Below, piece by piece: positions 1 to 12,660 of a stretch of 64,000 bases of DNA (position 1 is its first letter; each line of letters opens with the position of its first letter). The position numbers and the translations under genes are program-made. Under the pieces are notes generated by a model that was not told the origin of the DNA, did not search any database, and saw only the letters and a program-made list of their open reading frames with translations. The DNA is from Pseudoscleropodium purum (Eukaryota > Streptophyta > Bryopsida > Hypnales > Brachytheciaceae): contig OZ017803.1 of the NCBI GenBank assembly GCA_963969395.1, positions 744,001 through 808,000 on the forward strand, given 5' to 3'.

Positions 1-461
1 CTGAAACTTCAATTACCATGAAAGCTACATTCAATTTACACATTTCTCATGAGAAGAACTACCATGTAGCTAATCGGCAAGGCAAACCAAGAGCAAGAAG
101 CAGCAAGACTGACCTGGATGAATGTCCACAGCAAAGACCTGCCCCAACAGCAGCATACGTGTGAGGAGACAAGGGGAAAAGAAGGAACGGAAATGTGATT
201 ACATTTCCAGACAGTGAAAGGCTGAAAGATTAATAGCACTAAACATTGCCTGATACGTAGATAGATGTAATCATCAATACTACAAGAGTTAAGAGACATC
301 CGAAGGCCTTCATTCCAATTGCAGATTGTGGGACTTTCCTCAAAATGATCATTCATATCATATAAGAAACTAGAGTTTCGCTGGTAGAGCTTGCAACGAA
401 TTATTTTGTTCAAACATCGAGACCTGAGAAAGGAACGGAAGATAAGAGAAATGAAATGCAC

Positions 462-2461
462 CTCACTCATACGAGCTTGTAACGCAAGAGCAAGTACAGT
501 CGACCCCTTATTCCACAACCAATGTGCCACTCTGTACGCTTGAAGCGCATGGTATCCCTGCATGAACCAAGGTGAACAGATTGTCGTCAAGTTCAAAATA
601 TTGCAAGTTGAACTGGGGTAATCAGCACGGCATTTGCACAGTTTATGTCATGTTAAGGCAAAGAAGTAAAACGCCACCGAATGCTTTTTACCTTCAGGTA
701 CAACAGTGCAGAGCTATAGAACCGACATGAAGGATCTCTATCTTTCACTGCCTGCAGCAATTTTCAATATTCAGTGTCAAGACAGTACATTCCATCAAGC
801 ACAGTTACTTGGTCGGCTACAGACGCAACTGTAATTTACAATATTTCGTTCTCAGAAACGAACACATATCAAGCAAATAGAGTTCCACTTTTCTCGTATT
901 AGAACTTGGCTTGATAAAAGACGACACCGCTTTGTGGCGAAGTAACACCTGAAGTAACCATGAAAATAAGATACCCTACAGTGGGCCATAAAAATCGATA
1001 TATAAAAGACATATTTGGATAGAAGATCACTTCATTAGATAAATATGGGTGCATACAGAGCTGACAGTGACCTTTATAATATTAATCACCAGCTTGCACG
1101 ACATACGGAAGACAGTGCTGTAGGCAACAGTGAGCAACATGAGCTTCCAAATATGAACTTCCGAATACGTCTACCCAGTAAATGAGGGGCACCCCAACCT
1201 CAATGTGCGTTTAGTATTACTAGGCAATCTCAAGACAAGGAGACCATTACTTACCTGCACATCTAATCGAATTGCTTGTCGTATGAATGGGTCAGTCATG
1301 AAGACGCCGTCAAAAACATCCATGAGCTGTGTAGCCAGGAGCGTCGCGCTTGTTAGGCGATTGGCCAAAACAAAACTCAGAGACCGCTCGAAGCACGGGT
1401 GAGCCAAAATGCTGGCGTAGAGAAAACTACTCAACAACGGCTCACGCTCTGCCTGCCACATCATCATAGATATGAGGTCCTTTTTCTGTAAAAACAACAA
1501 ATATCGCGTGTTTCACTTCTTCATATTTAGATAACGACAAAAAATGTCTTTAGTTTTGCCTCCTGTTCTCACCAGCCACGCTCTAACTTGAACCATACGA
1601 CTTGGTCACATTGTTCATACCTCCAATCGAGCCTCCGCCCTCACAGCTGCCCAAATGGGATCATAAGAGATCAGATCATTCAGGTTTTTCCCTTCTGTTG
1701 GCAGTCTAGCCGAAGAGCAGGGTGGAGTTGCTACCGCTGGAGTAGTAGGTAAATTCAAGGAGTTCACATGTGATTCAAGAGCTTTTGCTGATGCGGTAGC
1801 TGCTGCTGCTGCTCTGGCAGCTGCTACACCATTCATTCTCCCTCTTGCCTGACCATTTGAACTCAATGGTGATACCTGCACATGCAGCACATGCAAGCCA
1901 TACAACAACAAAAATGGTTACTGCATGCTCTCCTACACACAGAGAACAACGAAATATGTATTCAATCTCTGAATCAGCTCACAGTAGTAGCACATTCCTC
2001 AGCAACTAGAAACCTCATGAACTCCAGTGCATATGAGACTACCAGTCCAGCAGCATGATGCCCTGACCAAATCAAGTCGCAATCAATACTGTTTGCAGAG
2101 AGAGAGGGAACACAATCTGCAAGAGCAAGCAAGCTGCCAATTAAGCATCAGTACCTGCACAAGGTCATCATTTTCACCGTCTGACTCATCTTCTCTACTT
2201 TGCAGGTAGGAAGGAAACACATTCTTCCATTGAGCGCTCTCCGATTCAGACACATTGCTCACTTCTCCGTTTGAGTTCTTTGCAGGAGATTTAATTGACC
2301 TAGAGGAGTTTGCTTGACCGTCGTACAGATTATTGGCTAAGGCATCGTGCGAGTTAAACAGACGCTCATGTTTAGACTGCTCCACAGCGTCACTGTGCTC
2401 ACTGAAACGACCTTCATAGCTATGACTGCTGCCATCTTTGGAAAGTTCGCCCTCTCCACAA
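462..2461 (-). CDS. Serine O-acetyltransferase, partial (3' end outside window)
   Basis: Transfers acetyl from acetyl-CoA to serine, giving O-acetylserine for cysteine synthesis. Exons on the minus strand: 2461-2155, 1875-1621, 1452-1255, 751-692 and 557-462, each with GT donor and AG acceptor and compatible phase. The 60-bp exon 751-692 encodes the loop KDRDPSC. The N-terminal SATase helical domain is well conserved: DPIWAAVRAEARLE, then EREPLLSSFLYASILAH, FVLANRL, LLATQLMDVF, and GYHALQAYRVAHWLW. The left-handed beta-helix (hexapeptide) catalytic domain should follow ARMSE but is not found in 1-461, so it lies beyond the window or after a long intron. Exons 2461-2155 and 1875-1621 encode a long low-complexity N-terminal region rich in Ser, Glu and Ala (a run around AAAAATASAKA), longer than in most plant enzymes. 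The multi-exon structure and a short match (FPSYLQSRE) near the N terminus recall the SERAT3 subgroup; that assignment is inference. Confidence 0.93.
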
Positions 2462-2559
2462 CTGCAATAGCACAATATTCAAAATTCATACCTACCATAT
2501 CCAGGAATCGGAGAAGAACATTACCAAAAACGAAATGAAATCAGGCTATTGACACTGAG

Positions 2560-3182
2560 CTAAAAACTGCAGTAGTAAAGGAAACACCAAGTCAATTCAC
2601 ATCTCATATTTGAAACATCTTCCTCCCTGCTCAATATATTCTCATTCTGGATTCCTGCGGTTTTTCCTTCAAAAGCTAAGAAATTCCGGGTAGGCGTAAT
2701 GTCCCTCATACTTCCTACAAGCTCTCGACAGCTTTCCAGAGAGGATGCCATTCCTAGCAACGACTCATGATAGCTCACCCCTCCTCAATTTACATTGTGA
2801 TTTGGAAACTAATGTCCCAGTACCAATTGTGTCTCTACAGGTCCAGACAACATACGTGAATTGATCGTTTCTTCGAGGCTGTTGCAACGATCCGTCCTGG
2901 TTGCTCTGGCTGTCCTCAGCAGCCGAATCTCCCACGCACCGTCCAGTGAAAGTTCTCAATTGCAAACTTCTCTTTCTGCTTAAGTTCCTTCTGCACCTCT
3001 CCATCTTCAAAGAGCCATGGCTCATCGAAATCTGCTTCTTTAAAGGTATTGCTCGAGTCAAAGACTGATGTGAAAGGAGTCTCCCGTGTTGCTGTGCTAG
3101 ACAATCTAGGCCCGTGCATTTTGGCTTCAGTAAGGCCATATTTCCACAGTACATCTTGGAGCTCTTCTTCTAAAGTCGTGAC
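2560..3182 (-). CDS. Candidate 5' exons of the serine acetyltransferase gene (unresolved)
   Basis: Two coding-like open stretches lie just upstream of the acetyltransferase exons on the same strand. One is open from 3182 to 2913 and includes LEEELQDVLWKYGL, a possible start Met at 3119 (MHGPRLSS) and the acidic/lysine-rich stretch FEDGEVQKELKQKEK; a GTGCGT donor may end it near 2943. The other is about 2575-2778 (YHESLLGMASSLESCREL). I could not connect them to each other or to exon 2461-2155 with splice sites that agree in phase. I do not recognise a domain. They may encode an unusual N-terminal extension or transit region, or be the remains of a separate gene. Confidence 0.4.
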
Positions 3183-3459
3183 ATTCTATTCCATCCGCGC
3201 CTCACGACCTAAACTCGACGACCTGATTTTTCTTCTACACAAGAACTAGCCCCTGCCGTTGCAAGACGTGTCTGTTTCACCAGCTCAAAATTGGGTATCC
3301 CTTGCTCCAAAAATTGGAGACCCAGAAGGTCAAATCGATACAAAAAACAGGGAAGATCGCTATGGCGCACCGGCGCACTTAGGGTTTGGCGGACCAACTC
3401 TTGAATTCCTCAAAAGACTCTTGCCGTCTTCTTTACTCAACCCAGTCTTTTGCTAATCG

Positions 3460-5224
3460 AAGAGTTGCAAACACTTACAAGGGTGCGATTGGTGGATTTG
3501 CAATTGGTGGTCCCTGGGAGCACAAACTTTTTTGTTGCAAGAATTTGTAATTGTTGAAGGCAACTTTGCTTGGAGCACGGCCGAGGAATGAAATTTGCTT
3601 GGCCATTAGCATACTTAAACTAAAACAGACCTAGTCTATTCCCAAGTGGGGTTCAAAAGGTTGGAATTGGGTTGAAAAGTTGTCATAACCTCGACGGAGC
3701 TGATTTCTAGATACATGGGAGCCTCTCATTGTAAGATGGGAGGCATGTTCTTTTCCTTTAGTGTACGGTAGGTTGCTTTATCATTTTGATACCTTTCTCT
3801 TTATACCTTTGACTGACCATAGTTGACTAAGATCCAACCATCCCAAACATTGAGGTCATATCTAATAATTCAAAAGTAGAGCCTCATTGTAAGAGATTCT
3901 CATAATGAGCCTCTATTTTTGTATTATCTAGTTCATAATTGTGATGTTGTCCTTTTATGTATCCATGGGATAGCATTGAATGACAAGAACCATATTATTT
4001 CATATAGTTTACTATAGCATCATACATAGTTACATACCCAATAGATAGCAAAACCATCATTCCTATCATATTTATACATTTGTTGTATTTTTGAGAAGTC
4101 TATGGGAATGAAATACAAATTTTGAGTTTATGACTATTGGATTAATCTTGAACTAGACCAAAATGGTTATAACTTACTATAGAATAATTGAATAATGTAT
4201 TATCTCATTCAATTAAATCACCTAATTTCAATATTGAATAATTGATAAAAAAATTATTAGCCAACAATTTGCTAAGTTCCAATCATGAATGGGTGAGAAT
4301 TGTCATGATGTTTTTAAAAACTTGATGCAATTCAATTATCCAATAGAATGTCTCAAAATTACATAATCTTATTTATGAATATAATTAATAACTTCCATTT
4401 CTTCTAAGACTATGTAAGAAAAAAATCTGATATACAATTGTCTAAAAGTCATGAAATCAGTTTAATGAATAAGAGAGGTAGTACAATTATTGAACACTTA
4501 CTTAGTTTAGCTATTATAAATTATTTCCATCAAGATTATGTTCAATAATTGGTATGTAGCCCAATGTTATGGAAAGTAGCAATGCATCAATATCTCCCTT
4601 GCATCTCTTGTCTAGTATAAGAAAAAAAAGGTGTTTTAAGTGAGTTTTTAAGTATAGTCCTAGACACAGTATTTACATGTAATGATCTTTTGGGAGATTT
4701 TTGGTAGTATATATCTTAGTTGATTTGAGTCCATTGTTATTTTGGATAACAATAGATTGCAAATTAATCACCTAATCCATTTTGAGAATTCAATTTGCAT
4801 CACCACATGTGTAACTTCTATACATGGTGAAAAATTCCTTTATTATTCTGTAATATAAAGGGACATTTTTGGATTATCATTGAAACCATATAAAAAATTA
4901 AGATAGCCATATTAGCATCCAAAAGGGCAAGAAAATATCCACCCTAGGTTCACAATGGGAAGCTATGTGATTTTATTTTAATTGCCTATAATGTATATAT
5001 TTATCAAAATATTTGTAGAATATTACAAGATTTGTCATTCTTTTTGGCAAAATAAAATTTGTGGTTCCAATATTGAGTGAACTTAAGTGCACCAACCAAA
5101 TGGTCTAGAATGATCTTCCTATCTTAATTTTACTATAGATTTTACAAAATTTCTTAATGGTAATTTTGTCATACATTATGCTAATAATAATGTCCTACAT
5201 CCTATAGGGATACAGTCTATATAT
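3460..5224. other. AT-rich intergenic region
   Basis: No coding signal was seen. It begins with the presumed promoter side of the acetyltransferase gene. A short hairpin occurs near 3876-3918 (arms TAGAGCCTCATT and AATGAGCCTCTA, one mismatch). Confidence 0.5.
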
Positions 5225-5420
5225 TAAATTAGGTTATTGGTTTGTTTTGTTTGTTATAGTAAGACCTTTTGGATTATGCATCCCCTAGTTGCATTCTTAG
5301 TATTATCGGAATGCCTTGAGCAATGGAGGGGTGCACAAACTTTGTTTTGTGGCATTGGAACATACAATGTGAAAGTTTTGTATTCTAAAGTTTTTATGAA
5401 TTGTATACTATAATTCCAAA
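5225..5420 (+). repeat. Dispersed repeat, copy 1 of 2
   Basis: This segment, beginning TTAGGTTATTGGTTTG, recurs in the same orientation at about 25618-25810 with the same order of words (TTTGTTTGTTA, CCCTAGTTG, GGTGCACAA, TTTGTTT). No coding capacity was seen. The family is unknown. Confidence 0.55.
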
Positions 5421-5521
5421 ATACATTTTTAAAATTTTTAATTCATCCTTGTATTTATCAATGTTGCATTTTCAACATCACTAATAGAATCTTCATTTGA
5501 ATTTGTTTTGTATAAAATGCT

Positions 5522-6425
5522 TAATCCCTAAAGTTCCATGACTCTGTTTTCACTGGATTCGCTTAAAAATTGCCATTTTTAGTACAAATACCAAATTTTT
5601 GAAACTTTTTTTTGACATATGTAACCGTGGGATTTTGTAGTATGTAGTGTCAAAAACATGTGGTAAAATTTCAGACATTTTCACTGCTTGGATTGCAAGA
5701 TATAAGCATTTGAGTTCACTAAAATCATTTTTTATGCCCTACAAAAAGCAAGGTAGTTGCACTTCACAAGCTCATTTTCTATGAAAAAATGACTAAAATG
5801 GTGGTGCTTCTATAAATTATCTTCCTAGACAAGTTGGCCACATGCTTGAAATTTTTTAGATCATTTGAAATTGTACAACATGTAGGAAAAAAATAGTAAA
5901 TAAACATTAGTAGAGAACGATTCAAAATACTAAATTATTAAGAATTTAATTATGGAATTGAAAAATGCCAATTCCAATGGTTAAACTGTTGTAATAAACA
6001 ATCTACATCCTATGATTTTATTTTTTTCCCAAAATATTGAAAATTAGATAAGGTAAAGGATTTCAAAGTTTATTTAGAGTAGGGAGTTTCTAACTACTTG
6101 CAAACAAAAAAATCCTCAATAACTTTTGACTCATTGAACCAAATGGAATGATTCAAAGCTTTACATGTATATATAAGTATAGAAAACCAATTTCAAATTT
6201 TTTTCTGAAAAAGTGATTTTTTTTATTTGCCCAAAGCCCCAAACTGCCCAATTACAAAAAAAAGTAACATATTAGGCTATAACTTTTGACTCCTATTTCC
6301 ATAAGTCATGAAATTTAGTGCATATAAAAGATATTCCTTGTCTCCACCTTTTATTAAAATTTGGGCTAAAAATATAAAAATCTCTAGTCACACGCATTTG
6401 CCTAAAATTTCAATGTAGCCAAAAA
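5522..6425 (-). repeat. AACCCCTAAAG-ended repeat family, reverse copy
   Basis: Reverse-orientation copy of the ~0.93-kb non-coding family best preserved at 59318-60249. It opens with AATCCCTAAAGTTCCATGAC, the inverse of the family's 3' end, and runs through the shared words AAAACATGTGGTAAAA and GCAAGATATAAGCATT. Its far end still matches the inverse of the family's 5' interior (near 6230-6420) but lacks the terminal motif, so it is truncated. Confidence 0.7.
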
Positions 6426-6991
6426 TTATATTTATGTAGCCCATTATTTAAATTATATTTGAAAATAATGTTTAAAAAGTGCTATGTATTAATATGTTTT
6501 TCCAAATGTTAAATTTCATATTTTTCAAAGAAATACATTTGGAAATTTTGACATCTTGTTTCATTCATTTTTTTTATATTCAAAGTTTGATAAATAGTCT
6601 AAACTTTTATTCATAATCAATCATAGATTACATTATATTTTTGCAATTATAACATCATTATTCTTTCACTATTTTGCCTTCTCAAATTAATATCAATAAT
6701 TAATAAATAAATCAACATTGAAAACTTATTAATTTATAATATAAAATAATATAAATTTAGAACATTAATTCTATATTTTAAAACACAAAATTCATTAAAT
6801 ATTCATTAAATTTCATATCAAAAACATAATTTTATTTATTTAGTTTTTTTATATAATAAATTAATGGTAAAAACCTCTATAAAATATTATATTGTAAATA
6901 TTTTAATAGAAAATAATATTCAGCAACAAGTTTGTAATTTTTGAAAATCCTAACAAACTATTTAATTTCTATTTTTGAAAGTTGATTGTAT

Positions 6992-7877
6992 AAATCCCTA
7001 AAGTCCTATTGTCTTCTCGGGGGAAAAAATTAATATACAAGTAAGTTCCTATGACCTCAATTTTTAATGAAACTTTTCAAGCTTTCACATAAGAAAAAAA
7101 AAGTGATTAGCTTCATGAAAATATAATTTTTATTTCAATTGGTGCTTGGGACCAAAAATTTTACCACAAAAATTCCAAAATTGAACTTAGAGGGTAGCAC
7201 CAAAAAATTGCAAAAAATCAAAATTAATTAAAAAAAAAATTTCCTAAAATACTATAGTTTTGTCTACACATTAAGCTTTGATTTTGGGGCAATCTAAGCA
7301 TCTTCTTGAAAAAATAACTTTTAGGATTCATTTCTAAATGTAATTTTTACAATTTATTAAAAAACGGTTTGACAAGGTCAAGTTTTTTTGCTAAAAGAAT
7401 CTTGCCATTGGAATTATAGTGTTTCAATTCCATCTTAAAGCTATTAACAATTTAGTTTTTCTTTCAATCTTGGACCTACCTCTACTTAACAATTTTTTAA
7501 AGAATGAAAATTGAGTGTTTTTATTTTTGAAACTTTTTTTCAACACTTTCAATTCAATTCTTCAACACAAAAAATTTCAAATTCAAATATTGTAGTGCAA
7601 ATTTTTTCCACAATTGATAGTCAAAGTCATCTAAAATTGTAGGCTAGAGTTCAATAAAACTTAATTTTTCAACTTTGAATGCTAATATCTTCCAATTTGT
7701 GTAGTCAAAATTCATGAAATTTCTACCACAAGATCTAAGATAAGTGAAGTATAAGTCCTACAATAAGATTTTGAAAAATATATTTTTATTTTTTGTTTTC
7801 TTGGTTGAACGCAATAGAATTGGTAGTTTTGAGTGGTTTCAATTGATTAAAAAAATGGGTTTGGGACTTTAGGGGTT
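6992..7877. repeat. AACCCCTAAAG-ended repeat family, copy
   Basis: Bounded by AAATCCCTAAAGTCC at the left and GGACTTTAGGGGTT at the right, i.e. inverted termini of the same type as the other family members, about 0.89 kb apart. The interior is AT-rich and non-coding and has diverged more than the other copies. Confidence 0.55.
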
Positions 7878-8684
7878 GATTTTTTTTATTAGAACATAAT
7901 TTGTTTAATTTTTGTAAAATGATACTCCCCTATCTCTGAGTAATCTTCTAATTGGACAAAAAATTGAGATTAAGGCTAAGAAAATATTATTAAAACTTGT
8001 TTCTAAATATTTCAAGGAAGTTGTTCTTTATTGTTTGAATCTTCAAGAACAAATATGATTATTTATGAGCAAGACAAAAAACTTTTTAGAACATAAAATT
8101 TAAGGAAAACCAGAAGATTGTTATAAGATTGAGGGAATAGAATATTACTTGTATGAAATTTCAATAATCACATCACAAAGTATCATTTTAAATTTGTATT
8201 TTGTTGTTCCTTAAATGTCTTATATGAAATCATAAATTTTATAGTATATCAATAAGTATTAAACATTATAATCAAAAAATGCTAACTATGCAATAATTTA
8301 TACCAAATATTGACATCTATATTATAAGGACATAAGGTAATTATTAATTCTATTAAATTATAGAATTTTTTATTTTATTTTTAATTAATAGAGTTGAATT
8401 TGAGAAGACAATGATTTTTTACTATGCAACATAATTTCTTCAATAATTAACTTAATAATCATAAAAATTAACAATTAAAAAATCACATATACTACTATAA
8501 AAATAAATAAATAATGTAATGCAATGTTTTGAGTGTAGTTATTAATTATAAGAATTGAATATCTACATTTTGTGATCATGTAATCACAATGCATATTTCT
8601 AAATAAAATCCAAAACTACTCAAACTTCCGGTTTAAGATTATAAATACAAGGTTGATTTCAATCTTAATTTTTGTTTGCACAAA
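7878..8684. other. AT-rich intergenic region
   Basis: Very AT-rich and low in complexity. No gene, RNA or clear repeat boundary was seen. The right end is the 3' flank of the MYB gene. Confidence 0.5.
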
Positions 8685-11600
8685 CTATGTGGTTGTATCA
8701 AAGCCTAATGGTTCTTCAAAAATAGAGTTGTTTGCACAACATTGAATGTTAAACTTAGCATTGAGACCTTGTTGAACACCAAAAGAATCAAGCTTTTTGC
8801 TATCACAACTAAGAATAGTAGAAACAGATGTTAAAGGTGTACATGAGGTGATGGTTGAATTTGAATTGCCATTGCAATCAAATGTTGGTGTTGATGTTTG
8901 TGATGTTAAAAGCCATCCCATTACCTCTTCCATATCTACATCTTTAGGGGATGTAGAATCATCAATATTTGTTGGTGCATAACCCTATAAAATAACAATT
9001 TAAGAAAAAAACTCAATTTGGTAGATTATTTCTAAATATATTATCAATATCAAGTATCTAAATCAATAGTAATAATTATCATTCTTGCAAGATTTATATT
9101 GAAGATATATCCGTTGGTTGATACTTGATACCTCTTGTAAAACATTTTGGCTAGGATAATAAAGGTCTATTATTCGTTTCCGCAAGACACTTGTTCCTAT
9201 TAATTAAAAACCTTTACTTGATTGACATAATATTATATTTTAACAATATCTAAATTTTTATATTTGTTTAATATAAATAAATAAAATTCTAAAATATGAC
9301 ATATGGAAGACTATAATATATCCAATATATATTAATCAACATTTTTGAAACCCAATATATTATAAATGATCAAATGTAATCAAATTATATACAATATTAA
9401 AGCAATTAATGTGCTCATTTTGAATTAAATATTGTTTAAATGTCACATCACATTCTATCTATTAACTTACGGTTGTGATCAAAGTTGACTTGAGGTGCAT
9501 CATCAATACATAAATCAAGCCGTGAGCAAGATGTCTCAAAGATCATATTAGTTTTTAAATATGCCATAGTTGCAGCTCTGAAGAAGACCTTCATCCATGG
9601 TTGCTAAATGCTATAGAATTATAATTATTCTTATATTTTATTAAAATAAGTCTAGGTTAGTTGTTTCAAGTGCGGTACCAAGGGGTCGTCACATTTTCAT
9701 AATTGGACGTTAGGACACAAAAATCATGGCTAATCAATCAAGATATTGAACAAATATGTTGATAATTTATGTTACAAGATGTGAAGGAAAATAGGCTTAG
9801 AAGAACCTTTCTTCTTCTTCTTGGGCCACCTGCTTAGCTCGTTTCAATTCTTGTTCATGTTGAAAACCACTAGCATCATTCCATGACTCCACGAGGTCAT
9901 GCTTCATTCCAGTAGAAGATGAAAACCCATCAACTACTTTCATTGCAGGATGCGATCTTTTGGTGCATAAAGCATTGTAACGATTTTTCACAGCATTGTC
10001 TGTCCTGTTAAGAAAATTGAACACAAATGCAAAAATCAAATAAGTATTGATTACATCTAATGTACTTTATGAAAATTGGGTCATAGAATATTTGGCATTG
10101 CATTTGACGGGTTGAGATTGTAATTTGTGGTGGTGCATAGACTTTCAATGTGAACAAGTTGTGGCAATTTTTTTAGCAAAAGAGTGCATCTAGATGGAGT
10201 GATTAAAGGCTAATGCAGGAGTATGGAATGTGTTCGTGAGAATACCTTCCTAAGCTTTGTTGAGACATTTTGAGGATGGAATGCAAGTTGACAATATATG
10301 AAGTGAAAAAGAATAGATGAGTCTTGCTATATTACTCTTGTACCACATGTAATTATTTGATTCATTATTTTCATTCACTTGCAATACTAATTCATGAAGA
10401 AGAAATTTGGTATGAAAGACAGACATGAATAGATCAATTGTCTAAGCCTCATGGACTTGGATAACAAATTCCATCCTTGATGCCTCTCTTACGAGGTAAA
10501 CCCTATATACTAGTTCATGACATCCTAATCTCCAATATACTGTCACAGCAGAACGATCCTTGAAATGGATAGAGTAGTTGCGCTTCATTACCTCCCAGGA
10601 ACCATTTTTGCAATTTCTGTCCAGCGGTTTCCAAATGCGTTGTGTCCCTAAATCACCACAAAGAGTCACGTGTTAGCAAGGTGTAAGGATTACAGTCCAA
10701 CGTTTCTTATTGGTGAGCAGAAATAGCCGTGATATTTTGGTAAATGACGGATCAGGATAATCGAGATCACACCTGAAGGAGAAGGTGGTCTTCTTCTGCA
10801 CTCCAGCTACTTTTGTTCATGCACATGTGAAGATATGTGCGCCATCTATGAGATTGCCAGGCAGAGACACATATTTAAATATTACTTTCCTGCTAAAATT
10901 CCTATCATACGGTTCTGTCGCATGTCTGTCAGGTTCGAGCTATCAGGTACAATATCACCTCGACAACCAGCTTCGCAAAACTAACTCGTGCGTAAAATTG
11001 ATCCACACACTGCGATGCGCTGATTTCAGATTGGTCATCACGAGGGAGTGAGGAGCGGGCGATCAGACTAATACCTCTTCCTGCACTCGCGAGGTGTCTT
11101 TTTATGCATTTTGGCTGATATGATATGCCATCTGCAGTCAGGTGAAGTTCATTAATCAGTCACGGGCACACAAATTATTTTAAATTTTCCTACGACGTTT
11201 CCTGAGAATAACTCAAAACCATTCGCACAAAAAATGAAACAATCCACGCGCATATGCCCATCCTGTACATTCAACAATGAACACACACTTGGGGGGAAAA
11301 GTTTAGAAACCAGTTCGCACTTCTTCGTTCCATGACGCTTGACAAGCTCTCGCAGGATGTCGTCCTCCTGTGAATGTACATGAGCTCTCATCAGGACACA
11401 AGAAAACAGTTGAACCAGGAATTGAGCAACTAACAACAACAAACTACACTACACAAGGAGTCCTAGACTCAGAGAACACAATCTGGAGCTGTCATAGAGA
11501 AGCAAGATATCATAAACAATTTTTCCCTCTCTCAAAATAAGACCGGTGTTTCCTTTGTATGAGTCTTAGTTAAGTTCATTTAAATCCACACCAGAAATCT

Positions 11601-12210
11601 TCTAATCGATTGATAGTTCAGTCAAGCTTAATGTAGGGATTGATTACAGACTTCCACCACCAATCTTCACTGCGAATTTCAGAAGAAGGAAATAAAATGC
11701 CGACTCTAATTCCGGAGAATGAAAAGTCTTACGCCATATATTTCTATTACTGCATGAAGCAGTAATTGTTTTATTTCACATTTATTTTACTAAATAGCAG
11801 TTTGTTTTTTATATTTATTAATGAAATCCGAGAGAGAAATTGACGGTAGTGTCTTCTTTGCCATTTCATAAAAGTTTAACAACAAATTCTCTACTTAAAC
11901 GGTGCAGTAAAATTGAAATAAACGGCGTACTGACACTCTCTCAAGAATTGCTAAAATCAAGAGGCGTCAAGAAGACCTGCTCACTAAAAGTAATCGGAGG
12001 ATCGGTAGAATTTGTAGGCGAATCCAACGGCGTAGCTGCGGAAAATGTGGCACCATAGCCATTGCAACCAAGCTTATCACACATGGATTCCTGCATACGC
12101 ATTCGGTCGCACAGGTACTGCGAGCTCAGAATACGCTGCTGAATGTTATTGTTGTTGTTGCTGCTACTGCTGCTGCTGTCTCGGATCATCACCACATCCG
12201 AGGAAGCCAT
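8685..12210 (-). CDS. R2R3-MYB transcription factor, FOUR LIPS/MYB88 type (complete)
   Basis: Nine exons on the minus strand: 12210-11977, 11367-11321, 11131-11075, 10845-10773, 10647-10592, 10004-9807, 9577-9471, 9196-9132 and 8984-8685. They total 1137 bp (378 aa) with GT/AG at every junction and continuous phase. R2 spans about residues 74-124 (EDDILREL, then KKWHIISAKM, then RECRKRW). R3 spans about 125-175 (SSWSAEEDHLLL, then [23 protein letters not shown]). Spacing of the core aromatics is canonical: F75-W95-W114 and W127-W146-Y165. The R3 sequence and the many short exons fit the FLP/MYB88 group, nuclear DNA-binding regulators that in Arabidopsis limit the last stomatal-lineage divisions. 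The first R2 tryptophan is Phe (ITFSEQEDD). The N terminus has Ser6 and Asn5 runs; the C terminus has no domain I recognise. The start is the first Met of exon 1. Confidence 0.92.
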
Positions 12211-12660
12211 AACAAAAGAGACTGAAGCTTGTGGTTAATGGCGCAATGGAACATCATACGCTTGAAAGACACAGCGCAGCATCGTCCCTCTAATTCAAGG
12301 AATTTAAACTTCAGGCCAAAGTTCACCGCCAAAACGACCGGGGTTAGAGTAAGTGAGAAATTGGATTAGGAAAGAGCCGGTTGAGTGCAGCGAAGATGTC
12401 GCACTTTGGACAAGGAGTGAAGGAGAGAGGTCGTGAGTGAGGTCATTGTGTCCGAGGATCGAGTAAGGGTTAACCGTTTCTGTTCCGGCGGTTGACTTAC
12501 AGTGAAGAAGCAGCCAGCATTTCGGTTACGGCCATGTGATCTGTGCTGGAAACTCTGTTCGCGCTCGCAACCCTAATTGAACGTTCTGTTTCACGGTGTT
12601 CGCCATAGCCAAACTTTTATCGTCCAAGCCAAGCGCAACGAAACACAATTAAGTATGCAA
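12211..12660 (-). promoter_or_regulatory. Upstream region of the MYB gene
   Basis: Noticeably richer in G+C than its surroundings and directly upstream of the MYB start codon, so it probably holds the 5' UTR and promoter. It contains AACCGTTT (a MYB-site-like word) near 12472 and GGTTGACTTAC near 12490. No TATA box was placed with confidence. Confidence 0.4.

Noticed and set aside
5522..5540. Telomere-like CCCTAAA words in the repeat ends as interstitial telomere
   Set aside because: Only one imperfect unit per end (CCCCTAAA); no tandem TTTAGGG array is present.
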